Shown here: positions 14,820 through 22,192 of the stretch, piece by piece | Layout of the letters: each line of letters begins with the position of its first letter | Position numbering within the stretch: position 1 is the first letter of the stretch | NCBI GenBank assembly: GCA_964384675.1 | Contig: CAYLNK010000068.1 | Span: forward strand, 1 to 22,920 | Length of the DNA stretch: 22,920 nucleotides | Reading direction: 5' to 3' | Origin: CAYLNK01 sp964384675 | GTDB lineage: Bacteria > Acidobacteriota > Thermoanaerobaculia > UBA5066 | The notes under the pieces: model-generated | The model's database searches: none | Seen by the model: only the letters and a program-made list of their open reading frames with translations | Told to the model about the DNA's origin: nothing | Translations under genes and position numbers: made by a program

Positions 14820-15707
14820 GTTCCCCTTCCAACCATCCCGGAACGCGGCCGGCACCGCTCGCGCCCCGAACGCCTCGCGCCCCACCGGCGAGACGACGAG
14901 GGTCCGCGTGCCGTCCGGCAGGCCCCCGAGGCGGGAGAGGGCCTCCCGAGCGGAGCCGGCGTCGTCGAAGATCCCGAAAACCGCCGAACCGCTCCCGGAG
15001 AGACGGGCACGGACGGCTCCCGCGCTCCGGAGAGACTCCCGAATCGCGCGGACCTCGGGACGCACCGACTCCGCGGCCGGCTCGAGGTCGTTCCGGTCTG
15101 GGGCCGGTCCCGGTCCGGAGCCGGGGAGATTAGTGGGGCCTTCCCCGGCTGTCAACGCCGGGGCCCGGAGGCGCCGGTAGACGTCCGGCGTGGCGAGGCC
15201 GAAGGGAGGGATCAGGAGGACGAGGGCCACGGGGGGCGGATCTGGCAGCGGCGCGATCCGCTCGCCCCGCCCGGTGCCCCGCGCGCAGCCGCCGAAGAGG
15301 AAGAAGGGCACATCCGAGCCGAGCGCCGCCGCGATCGAGAGGAGGCGGGCCCCGTCCACGGGAAGCCCCCAGAGAGCCGACAGCCCGAGGAGGGTCGCGG
15401 CCGCGTCGGCGCTACCGCCCCCCAGTCCCGCGCCCCACGGGATCCTCTTCTCGAGGCGGATCGCCGCACCCGGCCGGATCCCGGCCTCCGCCGCGAGGGC
15501 CCGGGCCGCCCGGACCACCAGGTTCCCGTCGTCGACCGGCAGGTCCGCGTCCACCGTCAGGCGAAGCTCTCCGGCGGGCTCGAACGTGAGCGCGTCGGAG
15601 AGGTCGATCGTCTGGAAGACCGTGTCCAGCTCGTGGAAGCCGTCGGCTCTCCTTCCGAGGACGACCAGGGAGAGGTTGACCTTCGCGAAGGCCTCGAGAC
15701 GGATCAA
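14799..15707 (-). CDS. ispE: 4-diphosphocytidyl-2-C-methyl-D-erythritol kinase
   Basis: Phosphorylates CDP-methylerythritol in the MEP pathway, supplying isoprenoids such as undecaprenyl phosphate. GHMP-kinase signatures: AFAKVNLSLVVLGRRADGFHEL near the N-terminus, the ATP-binding glycine motif PWGAGLGGGSADAAATL (about residues 90-106), and the late RLSGSGSAVFGIF motif. At 302 residues it is slightly long. The start is TTG 15707, overlapping the upstream TGA as TTGA, with AGGCGAGG just before. The last codons W-G-V-D-K-W and the TAA are read from the 5' end of tRNA-Gln (21-base overlap). The position between a LolB-like lipoprotein and prs parallels lolB-ispE-prs of gamma-proteobacteria. Confidence 0.96.
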   Translation of the reverse strand: MIRLEAFAKVNLSLVVLGRRADGFHELDTVFQTIDLSDALTFEPAGELRLTVDADLPVDDGNLVVRAARALAAEAGIRPGAAIRLEKRIPWGAGLGGGSADAAATLLGLSALWGLPVDGARLLSIAAALGSDVPFFLFGGCARGTGRGERIAPLPDPPPVALVLLIPPFGLATPDVYRRLRAPALTAGEGPTNLPGSGPGPAPDRNDLEPAAESVRPEVRAIRESLRSAGAVRARLSGSGSAVFGIFDDAGSAREALSRLGGLPDGTRTLVVSPVGREAFGARAVPAAFRDGWKGNWGVDKW

Positions 15708-16327
15708 GGCGCCTCGCCTTCGGGCCAGGGGCCGAGGCTCTCGAGGTCGAGGACCGCCCGCCCGTCCGATGAGGTGGCCGTCAGCTTCCGTGGCAGGCCG
15801 GTCCCCGGCTCGTACACGACGCGGACGCCACCCGGGAACCGGGCCTCGACGACCCGCCCGGCCGGGTCGACCGAAACCAGGGTGCCGCCAACGAGAGGCA
15901 GGACGATCCGATCGCCTTCGGACGTCGCGGGGCCCGACACGGCGCCAGCGGGCACCCCGAGAAGCGCGCCGATCGCCTCACCCGGTCCGAGCCGCCCGGG
16001 GATCGGAAGCGGTGCCCCCGACACGCCCCCAGAGCTCAAGGTCCCGTGCTGGCCCTCGCCGGCCAGGGGAGCGCTCGTCTTCCACGTCAAGGTGACGCCG
16101 TCCCACCAGACCGCGAGGAAGCCGCGCCCGATCGCGCCCACCCGCGGGGCGACCTCACCCCGGAAGAGGGCCTTCCACCGGCGAGGCCGGTACGCCTCGG
16201 TCCGGGCGCTCTCCAGCGCGGCGGACGCCCGGGCCACCGCCTCGGGCGAGGACGGCCGGCCGCTCGCGCATCCGGCGAGGAGGAGCGCGACGAACCATGC
16301 GACGCCTGCTGCCCGGGCCCGCCTCAA
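15704..16327 (-). CDS. Outer-membrane lipoprotein, LolB-like by context
   Basis: A 207-residue protein with a lipoprotein signal: RR, then a hydrophobic stretch and lipobox L-L-A-G-C with the acyl Cys at residue 20. The body is predicted to be beta-rich (strands such as GRGFLAVWWDGVTLTWKTSAP, IVLPLVGGTLVSVDPAGRVVEA, VRVVYEPG), which fits the LolB/LolA-type half barrel, but no diagnostic motif is seen. LolB inserts lipoproteins into the outer membrane; the call rests mainly on its place directly before ispE, as in lolB-ispE-prs clusters. The start is TTG 16327, forming a TTGA overlap with the upstream TPR gene; its end also overlaps ispE as TTGA, so three genes are tightly coupled. Confidence 0.7.
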   Translation of the reverse strand: MRRARAAGVAWFVALLLAGCASGRPSSPEAVARASAALESARTEAYRPRRWKALFRGEVAPRVGAIGRGFLAVWWDGVTLTWKTSAPLAGEGQHGTLSSGGVSGAPLPIPGRLGPGEAIGALLGVPAGAVSGPATSEGDRIVLPLVGGTLVSVDPAGRVVEARFPGGVRVVYEPGTGLPRKLTATSSDGRAVLDLESLGPWPEGEAP

Positions 16328-18291
16328 CGTCGCGAGTTGACGACCCGGCCTTCCGTACGGCTCAGCTTCGCCTGGAGCTTCTGCCCCCCGTCGTCCGGCT
16401 TCAGCGTCAGGGCCCGTTTCCAGGAGCTGCGCGCCCTCTCCAGCTCGCCACGGCGCTCGTACAGGTCGCCGAGGTGCTCCTCGACGGTGGCGTCGTCCGG
16501 GTTGAGGGTCGACGCGGCCTTCAGGTTCGACTCGGCCCGATCGAGGTCGTCGAGCCGGAAGTACGCCCAGCCGAGGGAGTCGAGGTACGCGCCGTTCGAG
16601 GGATCGAGGTCCACGGCCCTCTGGATCAGCTGGAGCGCGCGCTGCAGGTTCTCCCCCCGGTCGGCCCACAGGTAGCCCAGGTAGTTGAGCGCGGCCGCAT
16701 GGTCGGGGCGTACCGCGATCAGCTTCTCGAACGCCGCCACCGACTCGGCGATCTTCTTGTCCCGCTCCAGCGACGCGGCGTACCGGAAGAGGAGGTCCGG
16801 ATCGTCCTTCTGGCTCTCCAGCGCGGCCTTCGCCGTGTCCGCCGCGCGTCCGTAGCGATCGAGCCGCTGCCAGGCATCGGCGGCGACGAGCGCGCCCGCT
16901 CGATCCTCCTTCGCGATCTCGTCGAGCGTCCCTTCGCCCTGGGCCGTCTCCCCCGCCCGGATCTGGAACTCCGCGACGACGGCGCGCACCGCCGGGTTCT
17001 TCCGCGCCCTCTCGGACTTCTCGGTCACCAGGCGGGCGACCTTGAGGCCCTCCGCCCACTCCTCCTTGTCGCGCGCGATCTGCGACAGGAGGTTGAAGGC
17101 CTGCCCGTTCACGCCCCCCTCGTCGTCCAGGAGATGCGGCGTCAGGCGGTTCCTCGCGGCGACGTAGTCCTTCCGCAGGTAGGCGCAGTAGCCGAGCTGG
17201 CCATCGATCTGGGACAGCTCGGCCGGACCTTTCTTCTTGGCAACCAGCGTGTCCCGGAGCTCCAGGAGGATCTTCTCCGCCTCCTCCACCCGGCGGGCAT
17301 CGAGGAAGTTGAGCGCGCGGCGGAACGGCACCTCGAGGTCGTCCGGGTCGAGCCTGGCGAGCCGGCGCAGCACTTCGTCGGCGCGATCGGTCTCCCGCGT
17401 CTCCGACAGGAGCGTGGCCTGGTGGCGGAGGGCTTCACGGTTCCCCGGGTCCGCCTTCAGGATGTCGGCCAGGACCTTGGCGGCGTCCGAGAAGCGTCGC
17501 GCCCGGAGCAGCAGCCCGGCGAATTCGGTCTTCAGGCCGAGGTTCGTCGGCTGGAGGCGGACGAAGCCTTCGACCAGGGGAACCGCTTTCTCGAACTGGC
17601 GGGTCCTCTCGAAGACGCGGAGCAGCCGCAGCGTGGCGTCCCGGTTCTCCGGCTCCTGCCGGACCACGCTGCCGTACACCTCTTCGGCCTGCTGGAGCTG
17701 CCCGCTTCGCTCGAGCGCGTCGCCGTAGAGGAGCGGGATCGCGGATCCCCGCGCCCGCTCGACGACCTTCTCGAGGACGGCGGTGGCTTCCTTGGCACGC
17801 TCCAGCTTCAGGAGCGCCTGCGCGTACGGCACGGCGGACTGAGGGTCCAGCGGCTGCGCGTCGTTCGCCTTCTTCAGCTCGGCGGCGGCGTTCTCGACGG
17901 CGGGCTTGTCCTTCGCCAGGGCCAGCAGCACCTGGCCGTAGACCCGCCGCGCACCCGCGCTGGCGGGTGCCAGCTCGACCGCCTTCCGCGCTTCGCGGAG
18001 GGCGTCCGGCAGGACCGACAGGTCCCGCAGGAACTCGGCGTACTCGCGGCGGAGGTTCCCGTCCTGCGGGTCGAGCTCGACGGCGCGCCGGAACTCGCGC
18101 CCCGCTTCCTCGAACTCGCTGTCCTGGATGTAGAGCCGGGCCCGCAGGAAATGCTCCATGGCATCCCGGCGACGCCCTTCCTGCACGGAGAGCGGCTCCT
18201 TGACGGTCTTTTCGATCTTCTCAGCGGCCGCGAGGGGCGACGCCAGGGTGAGGGTCAGGAGCCCGACGGAGAAAAGGCGGCACGAGGTCAT
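16324..18291 (-). CDS. Exported TPR-repeat protein
   Basis: A 655-residue protein with a signal peptide (MTSCRLFSVGLLTLTLASPLAAA, cleavage near residue 23), then almost entirely tetratricopeptide repeats. Clear repeats include EEAGREFRRAVELDPQDG, ALREARKAVELAPASAG, AAKVLADILKADPGNREAL, SVAAFEKLIAVRPDHAAALNYLGY and LDSLGWAYFRLDDLDRAESN. Such proteins act as periplasmic or outer-membrane scaffolds. It is directly upstream of the lipoprotein and ispE, an arrangement I recall from other deep-branching Gram-negatives. The ATG at 18291 lies 7 bases after a TAGACT hexamer with no Shine-Dalgarno (a GTG one codon earlier is also possible). The gene follows the mutase gene by 35 bases but may have its own promoter. 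Confidence 0.85.
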   Translation of the reverse strand: MTSCRLFSVGLLTLTLASPLAAAEKIEKTVKEPLSVQEGRRRDAMEHFLRARLYIQDSEFEEAGREFRRAVELDPQDGNLRREYAEFLRDLSVLPDALREARKAVELAPASAGARRVYGQVLLALAKDKPAVENAAAELKKANDAQPLDPQSAVPYAQALLKLERAKEATAVLEKVVERARGSAIPLLYGDALERSGQLQQAEEVYGSVVRQEPENRDATLRLLRVFERTRQFEKAVPLVEGFVRLQPTNLGLKTEFAGLLLRARRFSDAAKVLADILKADPGNREALRHQATLLSETRETDRADEVLRRLARLDPDDLEVPFRRALNFLDARRVEEAEKILLELRDTLVAKKKGPAELSQIDGQLGYCAYLRKDYVAARNRLTPHLLDDEGGVNGQAFNLLSQIARDKEEWAEGLKVARLVTEKSERARKNPAVRAVVAEFQIRAGETAQGEGTLDEIAKEDRAGALVAADAWQRLDRYGRAADTAKAALESQKDDPDLLFRYAASLERDKKIAESVAAFEKLIAVRPDHAAALNYLGYLWADRGENLQRALQLIQRAVDLDPSNGAYLDSLGWAYFRLDDLDRAESNLKAASTLNPDDATVEEHLGDLYERRGELERARSSWKRALTLKPDDGGQKLQAKLSRTEGRVVNSRR

Positions 18292-18298
18292 CACAGGC

Positions 18299-18304
18299 AG
18301 TCTA
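18299..18304 (-). promoter_or_regulatory. Putative -10 hexamer (TAGACT) for a leaderless transcript
   Basis: TAGACT on the minus strand is 7 bases before the TPR-gene ATG, in the 35-base gap after the mutase gene. No Shine-Dalgarno is present and no convincing -35 was seen. Confidence 0.35.
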
Positions 18305-18326
18305 GCGTGCAAGCTCCGTTCCGCGT

Positions 18327-20030
18327 TCAGAAGACCGCGGGCTCCTCGTAGGTCGCGAACACCTCGCGCATCACGTCGGAGATCTCCCCCACGGTGGCGT
18401 ACGCCTTCACGGCCTCGAGGAGAGGGGGCATCACGTTGGCCCCGCTCGCGCAGGCGGCCTTCAGGTCCTTCAGCTTCTGCATGGCCGTGCGGGTGTCGCG
18501 GACGCGCCGCACCTCGTCGAGGAGGCGGAGCTGCTCGGCGGCGGTCTCCTCGCCGATGGTCAGGATCGCGACCTCGTCCTCCGGCACGGACTCCGTGAAG
18601 TCGTTCACGCCGACCATGATCTTGTCCTTCGCCTCGAAGGCCCTCTGGAAGCGGTACGCCGCGTCCATGATCTCCTTCTGCGGGAAGCCGGCCTCGATCG
18701 CCTCCACCATCCCGCCGTACGCGTCGATGCGGGCGAAGTAGTCGAGGGCCCCCTTCTCCATCCGGTTGGTCAGCTCCTCGACGTAGTACGAGCCGCCGAG
18801 CGGGTCGATCGTGTTGATGACGCCGGTCTCGTGGAGGAGGATCTGCTGCGTCCTCAGGGCGATCTTCGCGGCGAACTCCGTCGGCAGCGCCAGGGTCTCG
18901 TCGAGCGCGTTGGCGTGAAGCGAGCTCGTGCCGCCGAGCACGGCCGCCAGGGACTGCACGGCCACCCGGACCACGTTGTTGTACGGCTGCTGGGCCGTGA
19001 GCGTGACGCCGGCGGTCTGCGAGTGGAAGCGGAGCTTCAGGCTCTCCGCCTTCTTCGCTCCGTAGCGGTCGCGCATCACCTTGGCCCAGATCCGCCGGGC
19101 CGCGCGGTACTTCGCGATCTCCTCGAAGAAGTCGTTGTGCGCGTTGAAGAAGAAGGAGAGGCGCGGCGCGAAGTCGTCGACGTCCAGCCCGGCGTCGATC
19201 CCGTACTTCACGTATTCCATGCCGTCCCGCAGCGTGAACGCCAGCTCCTGGAGCGCGGTGGAGCCGGCCTCCCGGATGTGGTAGCCGGAGATCGACACCG
19301 TGTTCCAGCGAGGGACCTGCTTGGCAGCGAACGCGAACTGGTCCGTGACGAGCCTCATCGACGGGCGCGGCGGGAAGATGTACTCCTTCTGCGCGATGAA
19401 CTCCTTGAGGATGTCGTTCTGGAGGGTCCCGCCCACCTTCGACCACGGCGTCCCGTGCTTCTCGGCCACCGCCAGGTACATCGCGAGGGCGATGGGCGCG
19501 GTCGAGTTGATCGTCATCGACGTCGTCACGGCGCCCAGGTCGATCCCGTCGAACAGCGTCTCGAAGTCGCGCAGGCTGTCGACCGCGACGCCGCACTTCC
19601 CCACCTCTCCCGCGGACATCTGATGGTCGGAGTCGTAGCCGTACAGCGTCGGGAGGTGGAAGGCGGTGGAGAGCCCCGTCTGTCCGTGCGCCAGGAGGTA
19701 CTTGAAGCGCTCGTTCGTCTGGCGCGCCGTGCCGAAGCCCGCGAACTGCCGGATCGTCCACGGCCGGCCGCGGTACATCGTGGGCTGGACGCCGCGCGTG
19801 AACGGGAACTCCCCGGGCCAGCCGAGGTCGCGCTCGTAGTCGAATCCCGCCACGTCGTCGGGCGTCGCCATCGGGTTCGTCTCGGCCGAAGAGACCGTCG
19901 TGAAGTCCCGCCGCCAGGCCGGAGTCCTGTCGAAGGCGGCCGCGGCCTTCCGTCGCCACGCCTCCTTCGCTTGCCGGACTCGTTCCTGCTCGGGGGTCAG
20001 GGGAAGGACGGGCTTCTCGGCTGCGCTCAT
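18327..20030 (-). CDS. Acyl-CoA mutase large subunit, isobutyryl-CoA-mutase-like
   Basis: A 567-residue catalytic TIM-barrel subunit of the B12-dependent methylmalonyl-CoA mutase family, without the C-terminal B12-binding domain. Core motifs: DYERDLGWPGEFPFTRGVQP, RPWTIRQFAGFGTA, NDILKEFIAQKEYIFPP, SISGYHIREAGS (catalytic His251), and LRFHSQTAGVTLTAQQPYNN. Relative to P. shermanii mutase, numbering is shifted by 7 at all three key positions: Tyr89 is Phe96, Arg207 is Gln214, His244 is His251. Tyr/Arg hold the carboxylate of methylmalonyl-CoA; Phe/Gln is the pattern of isobutyryl-CoA mutase. Residue 125 is His where Asp is usual (AFHLPT). A separate B12-binding subunit is needed but is not in this window. 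The ATG at 20030 lies 8 bases after TAGAAT. Confidence 0.9.
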   Translation of the reverse strand: MSAAEKPVLPLTPEQERVRQAKEAWRRKAAAAFDRTPAWRRDFTTVSSAETNPMATPDDVAGFDYERDLGWPGEFPFTRGVQPTMYRGRPWTIRQFAGFGTARQTNERFKYLLAHGQTGLSTAFHLPTLYGYDSDHQMSAGEVGKCGVAVDSLRDFETLFDGIDLGAVTTSMTINSTAPIALAMYLAVAEKHGTPWSKVGGTLQNDILKEFIAQKEYIFPPRPSMRLVTDQFAFAAKQVPRWNTVSISGYHIREAGSTALQELAFTLRDGMEYVKYGIDAGLDVDDFAPRLSFFFNAHNDFFEEIAKYRAARRIWAKVMRDRYGAKKAESLKLRFHSQTAGVTLTAQQPYNNVVRVAVQSLAAVLGGTSSLHANALDETLALPTEFAAKIALRTQQILLHETGVINTIDPLGGSYYVEELTNRMEKGALDYFARIDAYGGMVEAIEAGFPQKEIMDAAYRFQRAFEAKDKIMVGVNDFTESVPEDEVAILTIGEETAAEQLRLLDEVRRVRDTRTAMQKLKDLKAACASGANVMPPLLEAVKAYATVGEISDVMREVFATYEEPAVF

Positions 20031-20038
20031 GACGGCGG

Positions 20039-20044
20039 ATTCTA
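20039..20044 (-). promoter_or_regulatory. Putative -10 hexamer (TAGAAT) for a leaderless transcript
   Basis: TAGAAT on the minus strand lies 8 bases before the mutase ATG at 20030, with no Shine-Dalgarno between. No -35 was recognised. Confidence 0.4.
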
Positions 20045-20053
20045 GCGACCTCT

Positions 20054-20059
20054 TACACT
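20054..20059 (+). promoter_or_regulatory. Putative -10 hexamer (TACACT) of the MerB-fold gene
   Basis: TACACT on the plus strand, divergent from TAGAAT at 20039-20044. It would give a leader of about 60 bases ending in a GAGGGGGG Shine-Dalgarno before ATG 20125. Support is sequence similarity only. Confidence 0.25.
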
Positions 20060-20124
20060 CCGCCTGACCCGAGCCCGGCGCGCGCGGCTCGCGGCGAGGG
20101 CGTCTCGCGAGGGGGGTGGCGACG

Positions 20125-20814
20125 ATGGCCGAGCACCAGCCGATCGATTCCCGGGTCCACCATCGCGTCCTCCGGACGATCCTCGATCGCGGAAACGCGC
20201 CGTCCGCCTCGGAGCTCTCCTCGGCCCTGGCGACGCCCGAGGCCGAAATCCGCGCGTCGCTCCGCCGGCTCGCCGAGAACCACGGCCTCGTCCTCCACCC
20301 GGCCAGCGACGACGTCTGGATCGCCCATCCGTTCTCTCTCTCGCCGACCGCGGTCTGGGTGGCGTCGCGCGAGCGGGGCTGGTGGGCCCCCTGTCTCTGG
20401 TGCGCGATGGGGATCTCGGCGCTCTGCGGCGACGATGCGACGGTCCGCGTGCGTCTCGGGGGCGAGGCCGACGAGGTCGTGCTCCGGATCGGGTCCGGAA
20501 CGGTCGAGCCGGACGTCCTCGTCCACTTCCCGATCCCGCCCCGGGACGCGTGGACCAACGTCGTCCACTTCTGCGCGTCGGTCCAGCCTTTCCGGTCCGA
20601 GCCGGAGGTCGACGCCTGGTGCGCCCGGCACCGCCTGCCTCGCGGCCAGGTGATCCCGGCGCGGCAGGTGCTCGCCCTGGCGCGGGTCTGGTACGGCCGG
20701 CACCTCGACGAGGCGTGGGTGAAGTGGACCGTGCCCGAGGCCGGCGCGATCTTCGAGGGCGTCGGCCTCACCGGACCGTTCTGGGCGCTGCCGGGAGCCG
20801 GCGAGCGGTACTGA
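20125..20814 (+). CDS. MerB-fold (alkylmercury lyase-like) protein, active site incomplete
   Basis: A 229-residue protein with an N-terminal winged-helix region (about 10-70, including ASELSSALATPEAEIRASLRRL) and a C-terminal domain resembling organomercurial lyase: WWAPCLWCAMGISAL, then strands, VVHFCASVQPFRSEPEVDAWCARH and ARVWYGRHL. In MerB the catalytic residues are Cys96, Asp99 and Cys159. Here Cys93 fits Cys96, but Gly96 replaces Asp99 and there is no Cys at the Cys159 position, though Cys90, Cys101 and Cys150 are nearby. Organomercurial cleavage is therefore not supported; metal or thiol sensing or another lyase role is possible. ATG 20125 is preferred over GTG 20116 because the G-rich Shine-Dalgarno is 8 bases before it. 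No mer genes are nearby. Confidence 0.75.
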   Translation: MAEHQPIDSRVHHRVLRTILDRGNAPSASELSSALATPEAEIRASLRRLAENHGLVLHPASDDVWIAHPFSLSPTAVWVASRERGWWAPCLWCAMGISALCGDDATVRVRLGGEADEVVLRIGSGTVEPDVLVHFPIPPRDAWTNVVHFCASVQPFRSEPEVDAWCARHRLPRGQVIPARQVLALARVWYGRHLDEAWVKWTVPEAGAIFEGVGLTGPFWALPGAGERY

Positions 20815-20819
20815 CGGCG

Positions 20820-22087
20820 CTAGAACGGCGTCCGCTGGGCGGCCAGGAGCTCGGCGACGCGAGGCGGCCGGCGCAGGAGCGCCGCCCGTCCGCCGCACAG
20901 GCCGATCTCGGCCGGCCACTCGTGAGAGAGGAAGAGGGGCATCGACTCGGTGTAGCCGTAGGCGCCCGCGTTCTCGAACGAGAGGAGGTCCCCCGCCGAC
21001 GGCAGCGGGATCCGCGCCGCCGGGTGGAGGACGTCGAGGCTGGTGCAGAGCGGCCCCGCGATCACGACCTTGCGGCGGGGCCCCGACTTCCCCACCAGCT
21101 CGACGCGGTGCGGCGTGCCGATGAGCGCCGGCCGCAGCAGGTGGTGCACCCCACCGTCCACCAGGACGTACGTGACGCCCTTGCTCGTCTTCGTGCCGAC
21201 GACGGAGACCACGTACCGTCCCGCCTGCGCGACGAGGAAGCGGCCCGGCTCGAAGACGAGGCGCGTCCCCGAGAAGCGCGGCTCCCCCTCGATGCGGCGC
21301 GCGACGTCGGCGAGGCCGCTCGAGAGGAGATCGAGGTCGAGCGGCTTCTCGCCGTCGGCGTACGGCACTCCGAGCCCTCCCCCGAAGTCGACCGACCGGA
21401 GCGGCACGTCGTACCGGCGCGCGAGGGACAGCGCGAGGTCGAGGACGCGCCCGACGTTCTCCGTCAGCAGCGCCGCGTCGAGGACGTTCGTCGCGTTGAA
21501 GACCTGGAAGCCGCACACCGAAAGGTGCGGGAACCGGGCGCGCTCCGCGAGCGTGCGGCGGGCCGACGGGAGGTCGAACCCGAACTTCTTGGCGCCCGGC
21601 CCGCCGATGATCGTCCGCGTCTCGGCGATTCCCCACGGCGGGTTGAGCCTCAGTCCGACGGAGACCGTCCGGCCGCGGCGCGCCGCGATCGTCTCGAGCC
21701 GCTCCATCTCCTCCGGCCCCTCGACGTGGATCTGCGACACGCGGCCGGCGACGAGCGCCCCGAGGTCGGCGTCGGTCTTGGACGGCCCGGTCGAGACGAG
21801 GCGCGACGCCCGGAACCCGGCGCGCCGGGCGGCGAGCAGCTCGCCGCGCGAGGCGACGTCGGCGGAGAGCCCGAGCCGCGCGAGGAACGTCAGCAGGCCG
21901 AGCGAAGGGTTCGCCTTGACCGCGTACGCCACCTCGAAGCGCGTCCCGACCGCGGCGCGGAGCCGCGCGACCCGGGCCTCCACCGCGTCGAAGTCGTAGA
22001 CGAAGAACGGCGTCCCGAACCGGCGCGCCAGCGCCGCCAGCTCGGACCCAGGTCCTCGGGGACCGGGGTCCCGGGAATCGGGGTCAT
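20820..22087 (-). CDS. Fold-type III PLP-dependent decarboxylase, LysA-like, 5' frameshift
   Basis: The main body belongs to the alanine racemase/ornithine-DAP decarboxylase fold. It has AYAVKAN with the PLP lysine (about residue 58), SADVASRGEL, SVDFGGGLGVPY, EPGRFLVA, GPLCTSLDVL and NAGAYGYTES. Canonical DAP decarboxylase has HIGSQ and C-E-S-x-D; here these are FQVFNATN and C-T-S-L-D, so substrate identity is open even though dapD is next door. The body's frame has no ATG, GTG or TTG before the conserved GTPFFVYDF. In the adjacent frame ATG 22087 gives MTPIPGTPVPEDLG; one missing base near 22045-22050 would join it to ELAALARRFGTPFF for a protein of about 422 residues, the normal length. 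A CTG at 22040 is a less likely alternative start. Confidence 0.75.
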
Positions 22088-22115
22088 CACAGCGAGGCCT
22101 GCGATCTCGGGGCTT

Positions 22116-22175
22116 GGGGTCAGGTCCCGATTTCCCACTATAGCCGGCTATAGTAGAAAATCGGAACCTGACCCC
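22116..22175. repeat. 60-bp palindromic element, REP/MITE-like
   Basis: A gapless imperfect palindrome centred between 22145 and 22146: 30-base arms with 27 matched pairs. Ends are GGGGTCAGGT and ACCTGACCCC; the centre is ACTATAGCCGGCTATAGT. It is clearly more AT-rich than its surroundings. It fills much of the gap between the dapD stop and the decarboxylase start. Each strand carries TATAGT near the centre, which resembles a -10 hexamer. Confidence 0.85.
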
Positions 22176-22192
22176 TCGGGTTTGCTGCCCCG

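Noticed and set aside
18327..20030. Annotation as methylmalonyl-CoA mutase
   Set aside because: The fold is right, but the substrate-specificity residues are Phe and Gln instead of Tyr and Arg, so the specific name is not supported.
20125..20814. Functional organomercurial lyase (merB)
   Set aside because: Two of three catalytic residues are absent and no mercury-resistance genes are nearby.
20820..22087. Confident lysA assignment
   Set aside because: The HIGSQ and C-E-S-x-D motifs are not present; only the fold and the dapD neighbour support it.
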